This document shows positions 26,793 to 34,484 of a stretch of 64,000 nucleotides of DNA, piece by piece; the first letter of the stretch is position 1; each line of letters starts with the position of its first letter. A program made the position numbers and the translations under genes. This DNA comes from JAIVJZ01 sp035645695 (GTDB lineage: Bacteria > Acidobacteriota > Blastocatellia > Pyrinomonadales > Pyrinomonadaceae). The notes beneath the pieces were generated by a model. It made no database searches, was not told the DNA's origin, and saw only the letters and a list, made by a program, of their open reading frames with translations. The DNA is taken from positions 38,439-102,438 of the forward strand of contig DASQMC010000012.1 of assembly GCA_035645695.1 (NCBI GenBank), given 5' to 3'.

Positions 26793-27347
26793 TTAAAGCA
26801 ACTTGTTAATGCGCGCGGAGAGGCGTTGGACGAGGTTGCCTTCGGGGTCGAGGCCGCCGATGGGCGCGCCGGACATCTGGCCGTCCTTGCCGAAGATGAC
26901 GAGGGCAGGCAATTGGTTGCGATCAACACCCATGCGCTTGAAAAGCATCCCGTCGGGGTCGCGCAGGACGCCGATCTTGAGCCCGTTCTTGCGAGCGAAG
27001 GAGCGCAACTGGTCGTCGGTCGCGAAGTTCTTCGACTTCTGCGATTCGGAATCCGTGCTCACCCAGTAGACTCTCAGATCGCGGTCGCGGTATTCGTCCG
27101 CAAGCCGCTGGACGCCTTCGACCTGCGTGCGCGAGAGCGGTAGCCACGACGCGCCGAAAGCGAGGATGACCACATCGCCGCGCAACTGCTCGGAAGTGAT
27201 GTTCCCGCCGTCAACCGAACGCAACGAAAAGTCCGGCAAGCCCTCTTGCATTGTCGCGGGCGCGGGCGCAACCGCGAACGCCTGCGCGAAAACGAGCATT
27301 GAAGAGAGCAACAAACCGGCGATGAAACGGGGGGACTTGGTAAACAT
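26793..27347 (-). CDS. Secreted thioredoxin-fold protein without cysteines
   Basis: A 184-aa exported protein of the TlpA/AhpC-like thioredoxin superfamily. The signal peptide is FIAGLLLSSMLVFAQAFA. The fold is clear: LPDFSLRSVDGG, VVILAFGASWLPLSRTQVEGV, and the cis-proline segment QLPALVIFGKDGQ. Where a WCxxC redox site belongs, the sequence reads SWLPLSR, and the whole protein has no cysteine. It therefore cannot do thiol-disulfide chemistry and may be structural, a binding protein or a chaperone. AAGGAG seven bases ahead of ATG 27347 fixes the start. It is a single gene with its own terminator. Confidence 0.85.
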   Translation of the reverse strand: MFTKSPRFIAGLLLSSMLVFAQAFAVAPAPATMQEGLPDFSLRSVDGGNITSEQLRGDVVILAFGASWLPLSRTQVEGVQRLADEYRDRDLRVYWVSTDSESQKSKNFATDDQLRSFARKNGLKIGVLRDPDGMLFKRMGVDRNQLPALVIFGKDGQMSGAPIGGLDPEGNLVQRLSARINKLL

Positions 27348-27535
27348 TCTTTTCTCCTTACTACACACGGCGTCTCACGTTTTCGGAGCGGCGTTTTTGG
27401 GAGCGAGCCGAATCGGCATCGCACGCGCCTCGGTCTCAATTGTGCGTGAAACGCTCCCGTACCGAAATAGTTAGATGTCCGGTCAGAAAGAACAGTTGGA
27501 TTGAAGGTGAACAACCGTCCCGCTCAAGTTTAACG

Positions 27536-28192
27536 TCAAGTCTGTGTGATGGGCGGCGGGACTCCGAAAACCGCTTCGTGCAGCGCGCGGTAATCTTCCC
27601 ACGTATCCATATCGCGCGCAACGTATTCCGATGCGACCGGCAGGCGCAAAACCTCGCCCGCGCGCGCCTTGAAGAGGCCGCGCAAACCGCCCGCCTCGTC
27701 TAAATTCAGAAGCGAAGCGCGAAGGCCGTCGCTGACGAGCACGGGATGCCCGCCGCGCCCATGCCACTCGGGCACGATGATCGGCGCGCCCGTCCGGCGG
27801 TGCGCCGCGATCACTTCTTCAATCTCTCCGGCCGCCACGGCCGGGTGATCCGCGAGCGCGATCAAGACCGCGCCTCCCGCCCCCGCGTCGTCGCACGGCG
27901 ACAACGCTTCCACGCCCCGCGCAATCGACGCGCCCATCTCGCTCCCGCTCTCATCGTTGAGCGCGAAACGCACAGGCAGGTGCGACAAACGCGCGCGCAC
28001 CTCTCCGGCGCGATGACCGACGACGACCACTATCTCGCCGACGCCCGCCGCGCGCAGATTGTCGATGCATGTTTCGATGACCGTCCGTGCGCCGAAAGGC
28101 AGCAAGGGCTTGAACGCGCCCATGCGGCGCGAGCGCCCGGCGGCGAGGACGACGGCGGCGACATGGAAGGGATGAGCAGGGGATTGATTCAT
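27536..28192 (-). CDS. MobA-like nucleotidyltransferase, probable molybdenum cofactor cytidylyltransferase
   Basis: A 218-aa enzyme with the signature VVLAAGRSRRMGAFKPLLPFG, a VVVGHRAGEV strand and the metal-binding LADHPAV. This matches MocA/MobA-type proteins that attach CMP or GMP to molybdopterin. It lies at the end of a gene run encoding a molybdenum hydroxylase, whose enzymes use the cytosine dinucleotide form, so CTP:molybdopterin cytidylyltransferase (MocA) is the likely role. The ATG is inside the arm of a perfect 35-bp palindrome and no other start codon precedes the catalytic motif. Confidence 0.85.
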   Translation of the reverse strand: MNQSPAHPFHVAAVVLAAGRSRRMGAFKPLLPFGARTVIETCIDNLRAAGVGEIVVVVGHRAGEVRARLSHLPVRFALNDESGSEMGASIARGVEALSPCDDAGAGGAVLIALADHPAVAAGEIEEVIAAHRRTGAPIIVPEWHGRGGHPVLVSDGLRASLLNLDEAGGLRGLFKARAGEVLRLPVASEYVARDMDTWEDYRALHEAVFGVPPPITQT

Positions 28193-28261
28193 TGATCCAT
28201 CGGTTCATTGATTCAATAAAGGGAACATTGAATCAATGAACCGATGGATCAATGAATCAAT
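28183..28261. repeat. Perfect 35-bp inverted repeat of octad words, carrying the mocA-like start codon
   Basis: Arms 28183-28217 and 28227-28261 are exact reverse complements with a 9-base loop. Words are 8 bases: ATTGATTC, ATTGATCC, ATCGGTTC, ATTGATTC. The ATG of the nucleotidyltransferase gene (28190-28192 on the minus strand) and its next two codons lie within the left arm; the right arm ends six bases before the stop of the NTF2-like gene. Confidence 0.97.
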
Positions 28262-28267
28262 TCTTCC

Positions 28268-28714
28268 TTATTTCTTCGGCGGGGTCTGCCAGAGCACGTT
28301 GACGAACTTCCACTTTCCGTCGTACTTGGCGAGGTGGATGTAGTCGATGCCCCAGACGGCGGTGAGTTTTGCGCTGGCCGTCTGGTCGGACACGTCGAAT
28401 ATGACGACTTCCTTCGGCGCGTCCTTCGCAACGCGGCCGCTCTTGTTGTAAGTCCTGGCGACTTCGACGAGTTGCCCGAAGGTCATCACGTCGGAACTGT
28501 ACGCCGTCTCGCCTTTCTTCACGAAGAAGCCGCGCTTCGCCAGTTCCGGGTGCACGCTGCGTTCGACTCGCGCGGGGTTCACTTCGTAAATGCCTTCGAC
28601 GTAATCGAGCACGGCCTGCCTGACCGCCTCGCGCTCCGCATCCACGCCCCCTTGCGCCGCGACCGACGCAGGCAGCAACACGAGCGCCGCGATAACTAAA
28701 AACAACTTTTTCAT
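28268..28714 (-). CDS. Secreted NTF2-like (lumazine-binding-type) protein
   Basis: A 148-aa exported protein. The signal peptide KKLFLVIAALVLLPASVAAQ is followed by an NTF2-like cone fold: AVRQAVLDYVEGIYEVNPARVERSVHPELAKR in front, and ASAKLTAVWGIDYIHLAKYDGKWKFVNVLW at the end. It resembles the putative lumazine-binding subgroup. The ligand and role are unknown. GGAG lies six bases before ATG 28714. It sits between the FAD subunit gene and the mocA-like gene, so it is probably cotranscribed, but nothing links it to molybdenum chemistry. Confidence 0.78.
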   Translation of the reverse strand: MKKLFLVIAALVLLPASVAAQGGVDAEREAVRQAVLDYVEGIYEVNPARVERSVHPELAKRGFFVKKGETAYSSDVMTFGQLVEVARTYNKSGRVAKDAPKEVVIFDVSDQTASAKLTAVWGIDYIHLAKYDGKWKFVNVLWQTPPKK

Positions 28715-28798
28715 TGGTGTCTCCGAAAATTCGAGATTGGCAAACTGCTGCAACCTTGAACGCACGCGGGGCGGCCGCGGTTTCCGAAAACTGCCGGG

Positions 28799-29785
28799 CT
28801 AGTCGTTTTGCAGGGCTTCGAGCGCGCGCCTGACGTAGGTGCGCGTCATCTGCTTGCGCCAGTTCATGATGAAGTCTGTGTTGTCGAGCGGGCGGGCTTT
28901 GACGTAGCACGCTTCCGCCGCCGCCGCGATGCGCTCCGCGTCGAGCCGCCCGCCGACGAGCGCGGCTTCCGCTTCGCGCACCTCTACGGGCGCGGGCGCG
29001 ATGCCGCCCAGAATCATCTTCGCTTCGCGCACCGTTTTGTCCGCTTCCATGTCGAGCCGCACGGCCACGCCGAGCACCGGAAAGTCGAACGCGTCGCGCC
29101 GCCTGAGCTTCTTATAAACCGCGCGCCAGCCTTCCGAGGGGGGCAGACGGATGTCGGCCAGCAACTCGTCCGGCCGCTTGTGCAGGTAGTCTATGCCGTC
29201 GTCGTTGTACAACCCTTCGGCCGTCACCTCGCGCTCGCCGAGCGTCGAGACGAGCCGCAGGCGCGCCCCGAGTGCCACCATCAACGGCACGAGGTCGGCC
29301 GACTGCACCGCCCAGCATTTCGACGATCCGGGCGCGACCCAGCACACCTCGCCGTCCTTCTTCATGCAGAAGTTGACGCCCTTGCGCCACTCGTAATTCT
29401 GGTTGTAATAATTGCAGCGCGTGTCGAGCAAAAGATTGCCGCCCACCGTCCCCATGTTGCGCAAAACGGGCGTCGAGATCGTCTGCGCCGCCGCCGCCAC
29501 CGACGGGTAATCGCGTCTGATCAACGGGTGCTCGCACAAATCCGTCAGCGACACGCCCGCGCCGATCCTCACGCCGCTTTTGCCGTCGCCGGTAATTCGG
29601 TTCAACTCGGCGATGCGCCCCACCGAGATGACCGTCTTCGGCGTCTGCTGCCGTCGCTTCATATTCGGATACAAGTCCGTCCCGCCCGCGACGAACTGCC
29701 CCTGCGGCCCGGCGTCCGCCATCATCCGCGCCGCCTCCGTCACCTCACGCGCGACGCGATACTCAAACTTCGGAAGTCTCATCAT
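28799..29785 (-). CDS. FAD-binding subunit of a molybdenum hydroxylase, 4-hydroxybenzoyl-CoA reductase type
   Basis: The 328-aa medium subunit of a xanthine-oxidase-family enzyme; it passes electrons between FAD and FeS clusters. FAD motifs are FVAGGTDLYP (31-40) and TVGGNLLLDT (113-122). An extra loop carries C124, C140, C148 and C157. As I recall, 4-hydroxybenzoyl-CoA reductase beta subunits have an additional [4Fe-4S] cluster on four cysteines with the same 16/8/9 spacing, a feature missing from ordinary xanthine dehydrogenases. The substrate is not known. The other two subunits lie upstream on the same strand, separated by a toxin-antitoxin pair. Confidence 0.92.
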   Translation of the reverse strand: MMRLPKFEYRVAREVTEAARMMADAGPQGQFVAGGTDLYPNMKRRQQTPKTVISVGRIAELNRITGDGKSGVRIGAGVSLTDLCEHPLIRRDYPSVAAAAQTISTPVLRNMGTVGGNLLLDTRCNYYNQNYEWRKGVNFCMKKDGEVCWVAPGSSKCWAVQSADLVPLMVALGARLRLVSTLGEREVTAEGLYNDDGIDYLHKRPDELLADIRLPPSEGWRAVYKKLRRRDAFDFPVLGVAVRLDMEADKTVREAKMILGGIAPAPVEVREAEAALVGGRLDAERIAAAAEACYVKARPLDNTDFIMNWRKQMTRTYVRRALEALQND

Positions 29786-29872
29786 AACGGTATAAATTTC
29801 CCTTGCTCTTACGAATGTATGGCGGCTCGGCGGCCAATCGCGCCCGTCGCGCCCTCGTGGCCGGCTTCCGTG

Positions 29873-30073
29873 TCAGGCGCGCTTTCTGTCTTTAATCTCC
29901 AACTCGGGATGACGCGCGAGAAATCCGCCGCGCTTCATCTTGTAGCGGCCGGGCTTGAGCATGTCGTCGTCCGTCCAGCCGCGCTTGAGACCCGCCTCAT
30001 AATCCTCCTGCGTGACTTCCAGCACGATCTCTTCGGCCGGTGTTTCGGATTTCTTATCTGTCGCCTTTTTCAT
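29873..30073 (-). CDS. Putative antitoxin of a BrnT-type toxin-antitoxin pair
   Basis: A 66-aa charged protein (VTQEDYEAGLKRGWTDDDML, then KPGRYKMKRGGF). It overlaps the 3' end of the BrnT-like toxin gene by 20 bases, the usual toxin-first order for brnTA. It does not show the ribbon-helix-helix sequence of classical BrnA, so the identification rests on size and position. The ATG at 30073 is clear. Confidence 0.65.
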   Translation of the reverse strand: MKKATDKKSETPAEEIVLEVTQEDYEAGLKRGWTDDDMLKPGRYKMKRGGFLARHPELEIKDRKRA

Positions 30074-30332
30074 ATAAATCTCTCTCCTTCGGTGTCGGCT
30101 TGCGCGCCGAAATGATCCGAATCATGTTGCCGATGCGCTGGGCAAACACGACGAACAATAGACGTTGAGCAGAATAGCCGATGATGACAAAACGGCTTTC
30201 GTCGCCGGAGTGTTCGGTATCGTGAGCTTCGAGCGCGTTCGGATCGTAAAAGACTTCCGTGGCCTCTCCGAAAGTGATGCCATGTTTCTCAACATTGCCG
30301 ATAGCCTTCGCATCATCCCATTCAAATCTCAA
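30054..30332 (-). CDS. BrnT family toxin
   Basis: A 92-aa protein with all hallmarks of the BrnT ribonuclease toxin: FEWDDAKAIGNVEKHGITFGEATEVF at the start, then RFVIIGYSAQRLLFVVFAQR and IRIISARKPTPKERDLYE. BrnT adopts a RelE-like fold and cleaves RNA. TTG at 30332 has AGGA six bases upstream. The toxin and the overlapping small gene behind it sit between the molybdopterin-subunit and FAD-subunit genes of the hydroxylase, an unusual place. Confidence 0.9.
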   Translation of the reverse strand: MRFEWDDAKAIGNVEKHGITFGEATEVFYDPNALEAHDTEHSGDESRFVIIGYSAQRLLFVVFAQRIGNMIRIISARKPTPKERDLYEKGDR

Positions 30333-30364
30333 CGCTGATCCTTTCTCATCTTCCGACCGGCATT

Positions 30365-32812
30365 CTACGAATGTATGGCGACGCGCGGCATCTCGCGCCC
30401 GTCGCCGCCCTCGGCGGGCGTGGCGACTTTGAGCGGCTCAGGCCATTCGACGGCGGGCACGCCCTTGGGGCCGAAGCGCGCGGGCTTGCCCTGTGCTTTC
30501 GAGCGAAGCGCGGCGAGCACTTTTTCCGGCGTGATCGGCACTTCGTCAACGCGCACGCCGACGGCGTCGAAGACCGCGTTGGCGACGGCGGGCATCACGG
30601 GCAGGAGCGGCCCCTGCCCGACCTCTTTCGCGCCGAAGGGGCCGTTCGGGTCGGCGTCTTCGATGAGATAGGTTTTCACGTCGCACATCTCGTGCGTGGT
30701 CGGGCTTTTGTATTCGAGGAGCGAAGGGAATTTGTGGACGACGTTGCGGTTGGCGCGATAGGTCATCTCTTCCATGAGCGCCTCGCCGAGTCCCATGTAG
30801 ACGCCGCCCTCGACCTGTCCCATGACGAGCATCGGGTTGATCGACTGGCCGATGTCGTGGCCGATCCAGATGCGCTCGACGCGGATGAGACCCGTCTCCG
30901 GGTCAACGTCTATCTCGGCGATGGCCGCCGAGTAGCTGTAGGCGGGCGACGGGCCGACGCCCGCGCCTTTGAACTTGCCGGGCGAGCGCGGCGGCGTGTA
31001 CGAGCCGACCGTGCCGATCGTGCCGAACTTCGATTCGGCCAGGACGACCGCCTCGGCGAACGTGACGCCAACCTCCGGGTTCTCCACGTCGAAGACGCGA
31101 TGATCCGCGAACGAAAGATTCTCGATTGGCAGCGAGAGTTTTTCGGCGACGGCCGCGCTCAAAAGTTCGCGCGCGCGTTCGGCGGCCTGCAAGGCGGCGT
31201 TGCCGGTCATCAGCGTGACGCGGCTCGAATAGCTGCCGAGATCGACGGGCGTGAGGTCTGTGTCGGCCGTCAGGACGCGGATGTCGAAGGGGTCTATGCC
31301 GAGGACTTCGGCGACGATGTAGGCGAGAATGGAATCCGAGCCTTGCCCAATGTCGGTCGAGCCGCACTGGACGCGCACGCCGCCCTGCCGGTCGAGTCCG
31401 AGTTGGACGCCGGAGTGCGGCATGTTGTTCCAGTAGATCGGCAGCCCCGCGCCGCAGATGTAACTGCTGCACGCGATCCCTATGCCCTTGCCGTAAGGAA
31501 GTTTTCTGAACTTGTTCTTCCAGTCCGAGCCGGCGACGATCTTTTCGATGCACTTGCCGAGTCCCATGCTGCCGATGCGCAGGTAGTTGGCTGTCAGCGA
31601 GTGGGGTTTGACGAGATGTTGCAGGCGCATCTCGGCCGGGTCGAGTTTGAGATCGTCGGCGATTTTGTCGAGTTGAACTTCGAGGCCGAAGCGCGGCTGC
31701 GGCGTGCCGTGGCCGCGCTTGGGGCCGCAGGGCGGTTTGTTGGTGAAGGCGCGCAAGCCCCGGAAGCGATAGCGCGGCACTTCATAGGTGACGGTTTGCA
31801 GCGCGCCCGTGTAGAAGGTCGAAGCCACGCCGTAAGAGCCGTAAGCGCCGCCGTCGAGGAACGTCTGAAAATCCATCGCCGTGATCGAGCCGTCGCGTTT
31901 GACGCCCGTCTTGACGTGCATCAGGACGGGGTGGCGACCGCGATGACAGTAGAAAACTTCCTCGCGCGTCAAAGTGATCTTCACGGGGCGGCCGGTGATC
32001 TGCGAGAGTTTGCAGACGGCGACTTCGTGGTTGAACGGGTCGCTCTTGCCGCCGAAGCCGCCGCCGTTCGGCGTGGCGATGACGCGGATGTGCGCGGCGG
32101 GCATCTCCAAGACCTTAGTGAGCGCGCGGTGAACGTAGTGCGGCGTCTGCGTGCTGCTCCACAGCGTCAGCTTGTTGTCGGGGTCGAAATGCGCGACCGA
32201 GGCGTGCTGCTCCATCGGCAGGTGCGTATTGCCCTCGTAAAAGAAGGTATCTTCGCGGATGTGATCGGCCGCGGCGAAGCCCTCGTCCATGTCGCCGAAT
32301 TCGAGATGGACTTTCTTGTGGACGTTGCCCCCCTCGCCATAATCCTGCACGCGCGGCTCGTCGATCATCACGGCCTCTTCGATGCTCGTGATCGTCTGAA
32401 GCCGCTCATACTCGACTTCGATCAGATTCATCGCCTCGAACGCCGTGTCCTCGTCAACGGCGGCGACGGCGGCGACGGGGTCGCCGATGAAGCGCACGCG
32501 ATCCGTGCAGAGCGCGTGCTCGTCCTGACTGACGGGGAGGATGCCGTAACTCAAAGGCAAATCTTCGCCCGTGATGACGGCGTGGACGCCCGCGAGAGCG
32601 CGCGCCTTCGACGTGTCGATCTTAACGATGCGCGCGTGCGGTTCGTGCGCGCGCAGGAGTTTGGCGAAGAGCATGCGCGGCAGCACGATGTCGTCGGCGA
32701 ATTTCGTCTGCCCCGTACACTTCGCCCGCGCGTCAACCTTGCGAAAGGGCTTGCCGACGACTTTCAAATCTTTCTTGCCCGCGCCGTTGCCGTGTCCGTT
32801 GTTGCTGGTCAT
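30365..32812 (-). CDS. Molybdopterin-binding subunit of a molybdenum hydroxylase
   Basis: The large catalytic subunit, about 815 aa, of a xanthine-oxidase-family enzyme. The a/b hammerhead domain starts at VGKPFRKVDARAKCTGQTKF. Cofactor contacts include GGGFGGKSD, STDIGQGSDS and, near the end, the catalytic glutamate in FGAKEVGQGP. The ATG at 32812 gives the normal N-terminus; the open frame continues upstream but overlaps the 2Fe-2S gene. Upstream is the 2Fe-2S subunit and downstream, after the toxin-antitoxin pair, the FAD subunit. The oxidised or reduced substrate cannot be told from sequence. Confidence 0.94.
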   Translation of the reverse strand: MTSNNGHGNGAGKKDLKVVGKPFRKVDARAKCTGQTKFADDIVLPRMLFAKLLRAHEPHARIVKIDTSKARALAGVHAVITGEDLPLSYGILPVSQDEHALCTDRVRFIGDPVAAVAAVDEDTAFEAMNLIEVEYERLQTITSIEEAVMIDEPRVQDYGEGGNVHKKVHLEFGDMDEGFAAADHIREDTFFYEGNTHLPMEQHASVAHFDPDNKLTLWSSTQTPHYVHRALTKVLEMPAAHIRVIATPNGGGFGGKSDPFNHEVAVCKLSQITGRPVKITLTREEVFYCHRGRHPVLMHVKTGVKRDGSITAMDFQTFLDGGAYGSYGVASTFYTGALQTVTYEVPRYRFRGLRAFTNKPPCGPKRGHGTPQPRFGLEVQLDKIADDLKLDPAEMRLQHLVKPHSLTANYLRIGSMGLGKCIEKIVAGSDWKNKFRKLPYGKGIGIACSSYICGAGLPIYWNNMPHSGVQLGLDRQGGVRVQCGSTDIGQGSDSILAYIVAEVLGIDPFDIRVLTADTDLTPVDLGSYSSRVTLMTGNAALQAAERARELLSAAVAEKLSLPIENLSFADHRVFDVENPEVGVTFAEAVVLAESKFGTIGTVGSYTPPRSPGKFKGAGVGPSPAYSYSAAIAEIDVDPETGLIRVERIWIGHDIGQSINPMLVMGQVEGGVYMGLGEALMEEMTYRANRNVVHKFPSLLEYKSPTTHEMCDVKTYLIEDADPNGPFGAKEVGQGPLLPVMPAVANAVFDAVGVRVDEVPITPEKVLAALRSKAQGKPARFGPKGVPAVEWPEPLKVATPAEGGDGREMPRVAIHS

Positions 32813-32843
32813 CTGGTTAATTGCCCGTCTCTTTAAAGTTCGG

Positions 32844-33374
32844 TTAATCGAGGCCGTAGACGGCTTCGCGCGGCAGTTCCAACTCTTCGCCGCGCATGCG
32901 CGCCGCCGCGAGTTCGACCGCTTCGTAAATTTTGATGTAGCCGGTGCAGCGGCAGAGATTGCCGGAGAGCGCTTCCTTGATCTCTTCGCGCGTCGGGTCG
33001 GGGTTGGCGGCGAGCAGTTCCTTCGCGACGAGCAGGAAGCCGGGCGTGCAATAGCCGCACTGCGCCGCGCCCGTGTCGGCGAAAGTTTCCTGCAAAGGAT
33101 GTAGACCGGCGGGGCTTGCCATGCCTTCGATGGTTTCGACCGCGCGCCCCTCGGCGTCCAGACCGAGCACGAGGCACGAGAGGACGGAGCGGCCGTTGAC
33201 AAGGACGGCGCACGTGCCGCACTCGCCGAGTTCGCAGCCGTGCTTCGTGCCCATCAGGTTCAGGTCTTCGCGCAGCACTTCGAGCAGCGTCTTGTGCGGC
33301 GCGAACGCCACCTCGACCGTTTCGCCGTTCAAAGTGAACTCGATGTGAGCTTTCTGTTTTATTCGTTGAGACAT
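32844..33374 (-). CDS. [2Fe-2S] subunit of a molybdenum hydroxylase
   Basis: The 176-aa electron-transfer subunit with two [2Fe-2S] clusters. The plant-type ferredoxin site is C47, C52, C55 and C67 (CELGECGTC), and the second cluster uses CGYC (106-109) and CRC (141-143). It is the first of the three subunit genes and begins about 150 bases after panC, from which it is separated by a heptad palindrome. The subunit order (FeS, Mo, FAD) is common for this family. Confidence 0.95.
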   Translation of the reverse strand: MSQRIKQKAHIEFTLNGETVEVAFAPHKTLLEVLREDLNLMGTKHGCELGECGTCAVLVNGRSVLSCLVLGLDAEGRAVETIEGMASPAGLHPLQETFADTGAAQCGYCTPGFLLVAKELLAANPDPTREEIKEALSGNLCRCTGYIKIYEAVELAAARMRGEELELPREAVYGLD

Positions 33375-33429
33375 CCCTGTGATTTTATATGAAGACCGGG
33401 GCGGGACTGAAACGGAGACGACGGGAAGA

Positions 33430-33509
33430 GCGTAAATCGTGAATCGTAAATCGTGAATAGAAGAAAGCAGGTTTTCTCTATTTACGATTTACGATTTACG
33501 ATTCACGGC
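33430..33509. repeat. Heptad palindrome (AAATCGT/GAATCGT family) after panC
   Basis: The left arm 33430-33460 (AAATCGT, GAATCGT, GAATAGA) faces the right arm 33478-33509 (ATTTACG, ATTCACG) with a few mismatches. It shares its word family with the element at 18.1 kb and lies 11 bases from the panC stop codon. Confidence 0.9.
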
Positions 33510-33520
33510 TCTGGCTCCGG

Positions 33521-34402
33521 TTATGGCATGACGAGTTGGCCGGTCTTGTTCATCTTGTTGAGGATGATGTTGTCGATGAGGCGCGTCTTGCCGAAACGGG
33601 CGGCGACGGCGATGAGGACGGAGCGGTCGTCGAGACGGTCGAGCCGCTCCAGGGTGTCGGCGTCGTTGACGCTGACGTACTCGATCTCGGCGCGCGGCTC
33701 GGCTTCGATGTCCGCGCGAACGATCTCGGCGAGTTTCTTGCCGTTGCGCTCGCCCTCGGAATAGGCCGCCTCGGCGTGCGAGAGCGCGCGGTAGATGACG
33801 GCGGCGGCGCGTTTGTCTTCCCCGTCGAGGTAGGCGTTGCGCGAAGAGAGCGCGAGGCCGGAGTCTTCGCGCACGGTCGGGAGGATGACGATCTCTGTGT
33901 CGAAGGCGAGGTCGCGCACGAGGCGTTTTACGACGAGCGTCTGCTGCGCGTCTTTCTGGCCGAAGTAGGCGAAGTCGGCGCGGACGATGTTGAAGAGGAT
34001 GGTCAAGACCGTGGCGACGCCGCGAAAGTGGCCGGGGCGCGAAGCTCCTTCGAGTTGCTCGGAGAGGCGTTCGACTTCGACGTGGGTGGAAAAACCTTTC
34101 GGGTAGATTTCCTCCGGTGCCGGGGCGAAGATGTAATCCACGTTGTAGTCGGCGAGCGCCATCGTGTCTTTCGTCAGGTCGCGCGGGTAGCGCGAGAAGT
34201 CTTCGTGCGGCGCGAACTGTTTGGGGTTGACGAAGACCGAGACGATCACCACGTCGCACATGCGTCTCGCCTCGCGCACGAGGCTGAGGTGTCCTTCGTG
34301 CAGCGCGCCCATCGTCGGCACCAGCCCGATAGTCTTATCCATCTCGCGCCGCACCTTGCGCGACACCGAACTCATACGTTGACGACGATTGATGATTTCC
34401 AT
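33521..34402 (-). CDS. panC: Pantothenate synthetase
   Basis: ATP-dependent ligase joining pantoate and beta-alanine to pantothenate (vitamin B5, coenzyme A route); 293 aa. Clear motifs: LVPTMGALHEGHLSLV with the HxGH ATP-binding histidines, VFVNPKQFAPHEDFSRYPR, and the KMSKS-like PTVREDSGLALSSRN. panB is directly upstream. Its start codon is two bases from the edge of the palindrome that fills the panB-panC junction, so any ribosome-binding site would have to be within that hairpin. Confidence 0.97.
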   Translation of the reverse strand: MEIINRRQRMSSVSRKVRREMDKTIGLVPTMGALHEGHLSLVREARRMCDVVIVSVFVNPKQFAPHEDFSRYPRDLTKDTMALADYNVDYIFAPAPEEIYPKGFSTHVEVERLSEQLEGASRPGHFRGVATVLTILFNIVRADFAYFGQKDAQQTLVVKRLVRDLAFDTEIVILPTVREDSGLALSSRNAYLDGEDKRAAAVIYRALSHAEAAYSEGERNGKKLAEIVRADIEAEPRAEIEYVSVNDADTLERLDRLDDRSVLIAVAARFGKTRLIDNIILNKMNKTGQLVMP

Positions 34403-34403
34403 A

Positions 34404-34482
34404 AACAGTTTTCAGTTTTCAGTTTTCAGTATCCAGTAGACAGCCTAATGCTGAAAACCGAAAACTGAAAACTGAAAACTGA
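34404..34482. repeat. Heptad palindrome (CAGTTTT/CTGAAAA family) filling the panB-panC junction
   Basis: The left arm has words CAGTTTT three times, then CAGTATC and CAGTAGA; the right arm has CTGAAAA, CCGAAAA, CTGAAAA, CTGAAAA. The element runs from two bases past the panC start codon to three bases before the panB stop codon, leaving no other intergenic sequence between the two cotranscribed genes. Confidence 0.93.
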
Positions 34483-34484
34483 AT

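Noticed and set aside
30371..32836. 821-aa plus-strand open frame opposite the molybdopterin subunit
   Set aside because: Antisense shadow of a gene with unambiguous xanthine-oxidase-family motifs.
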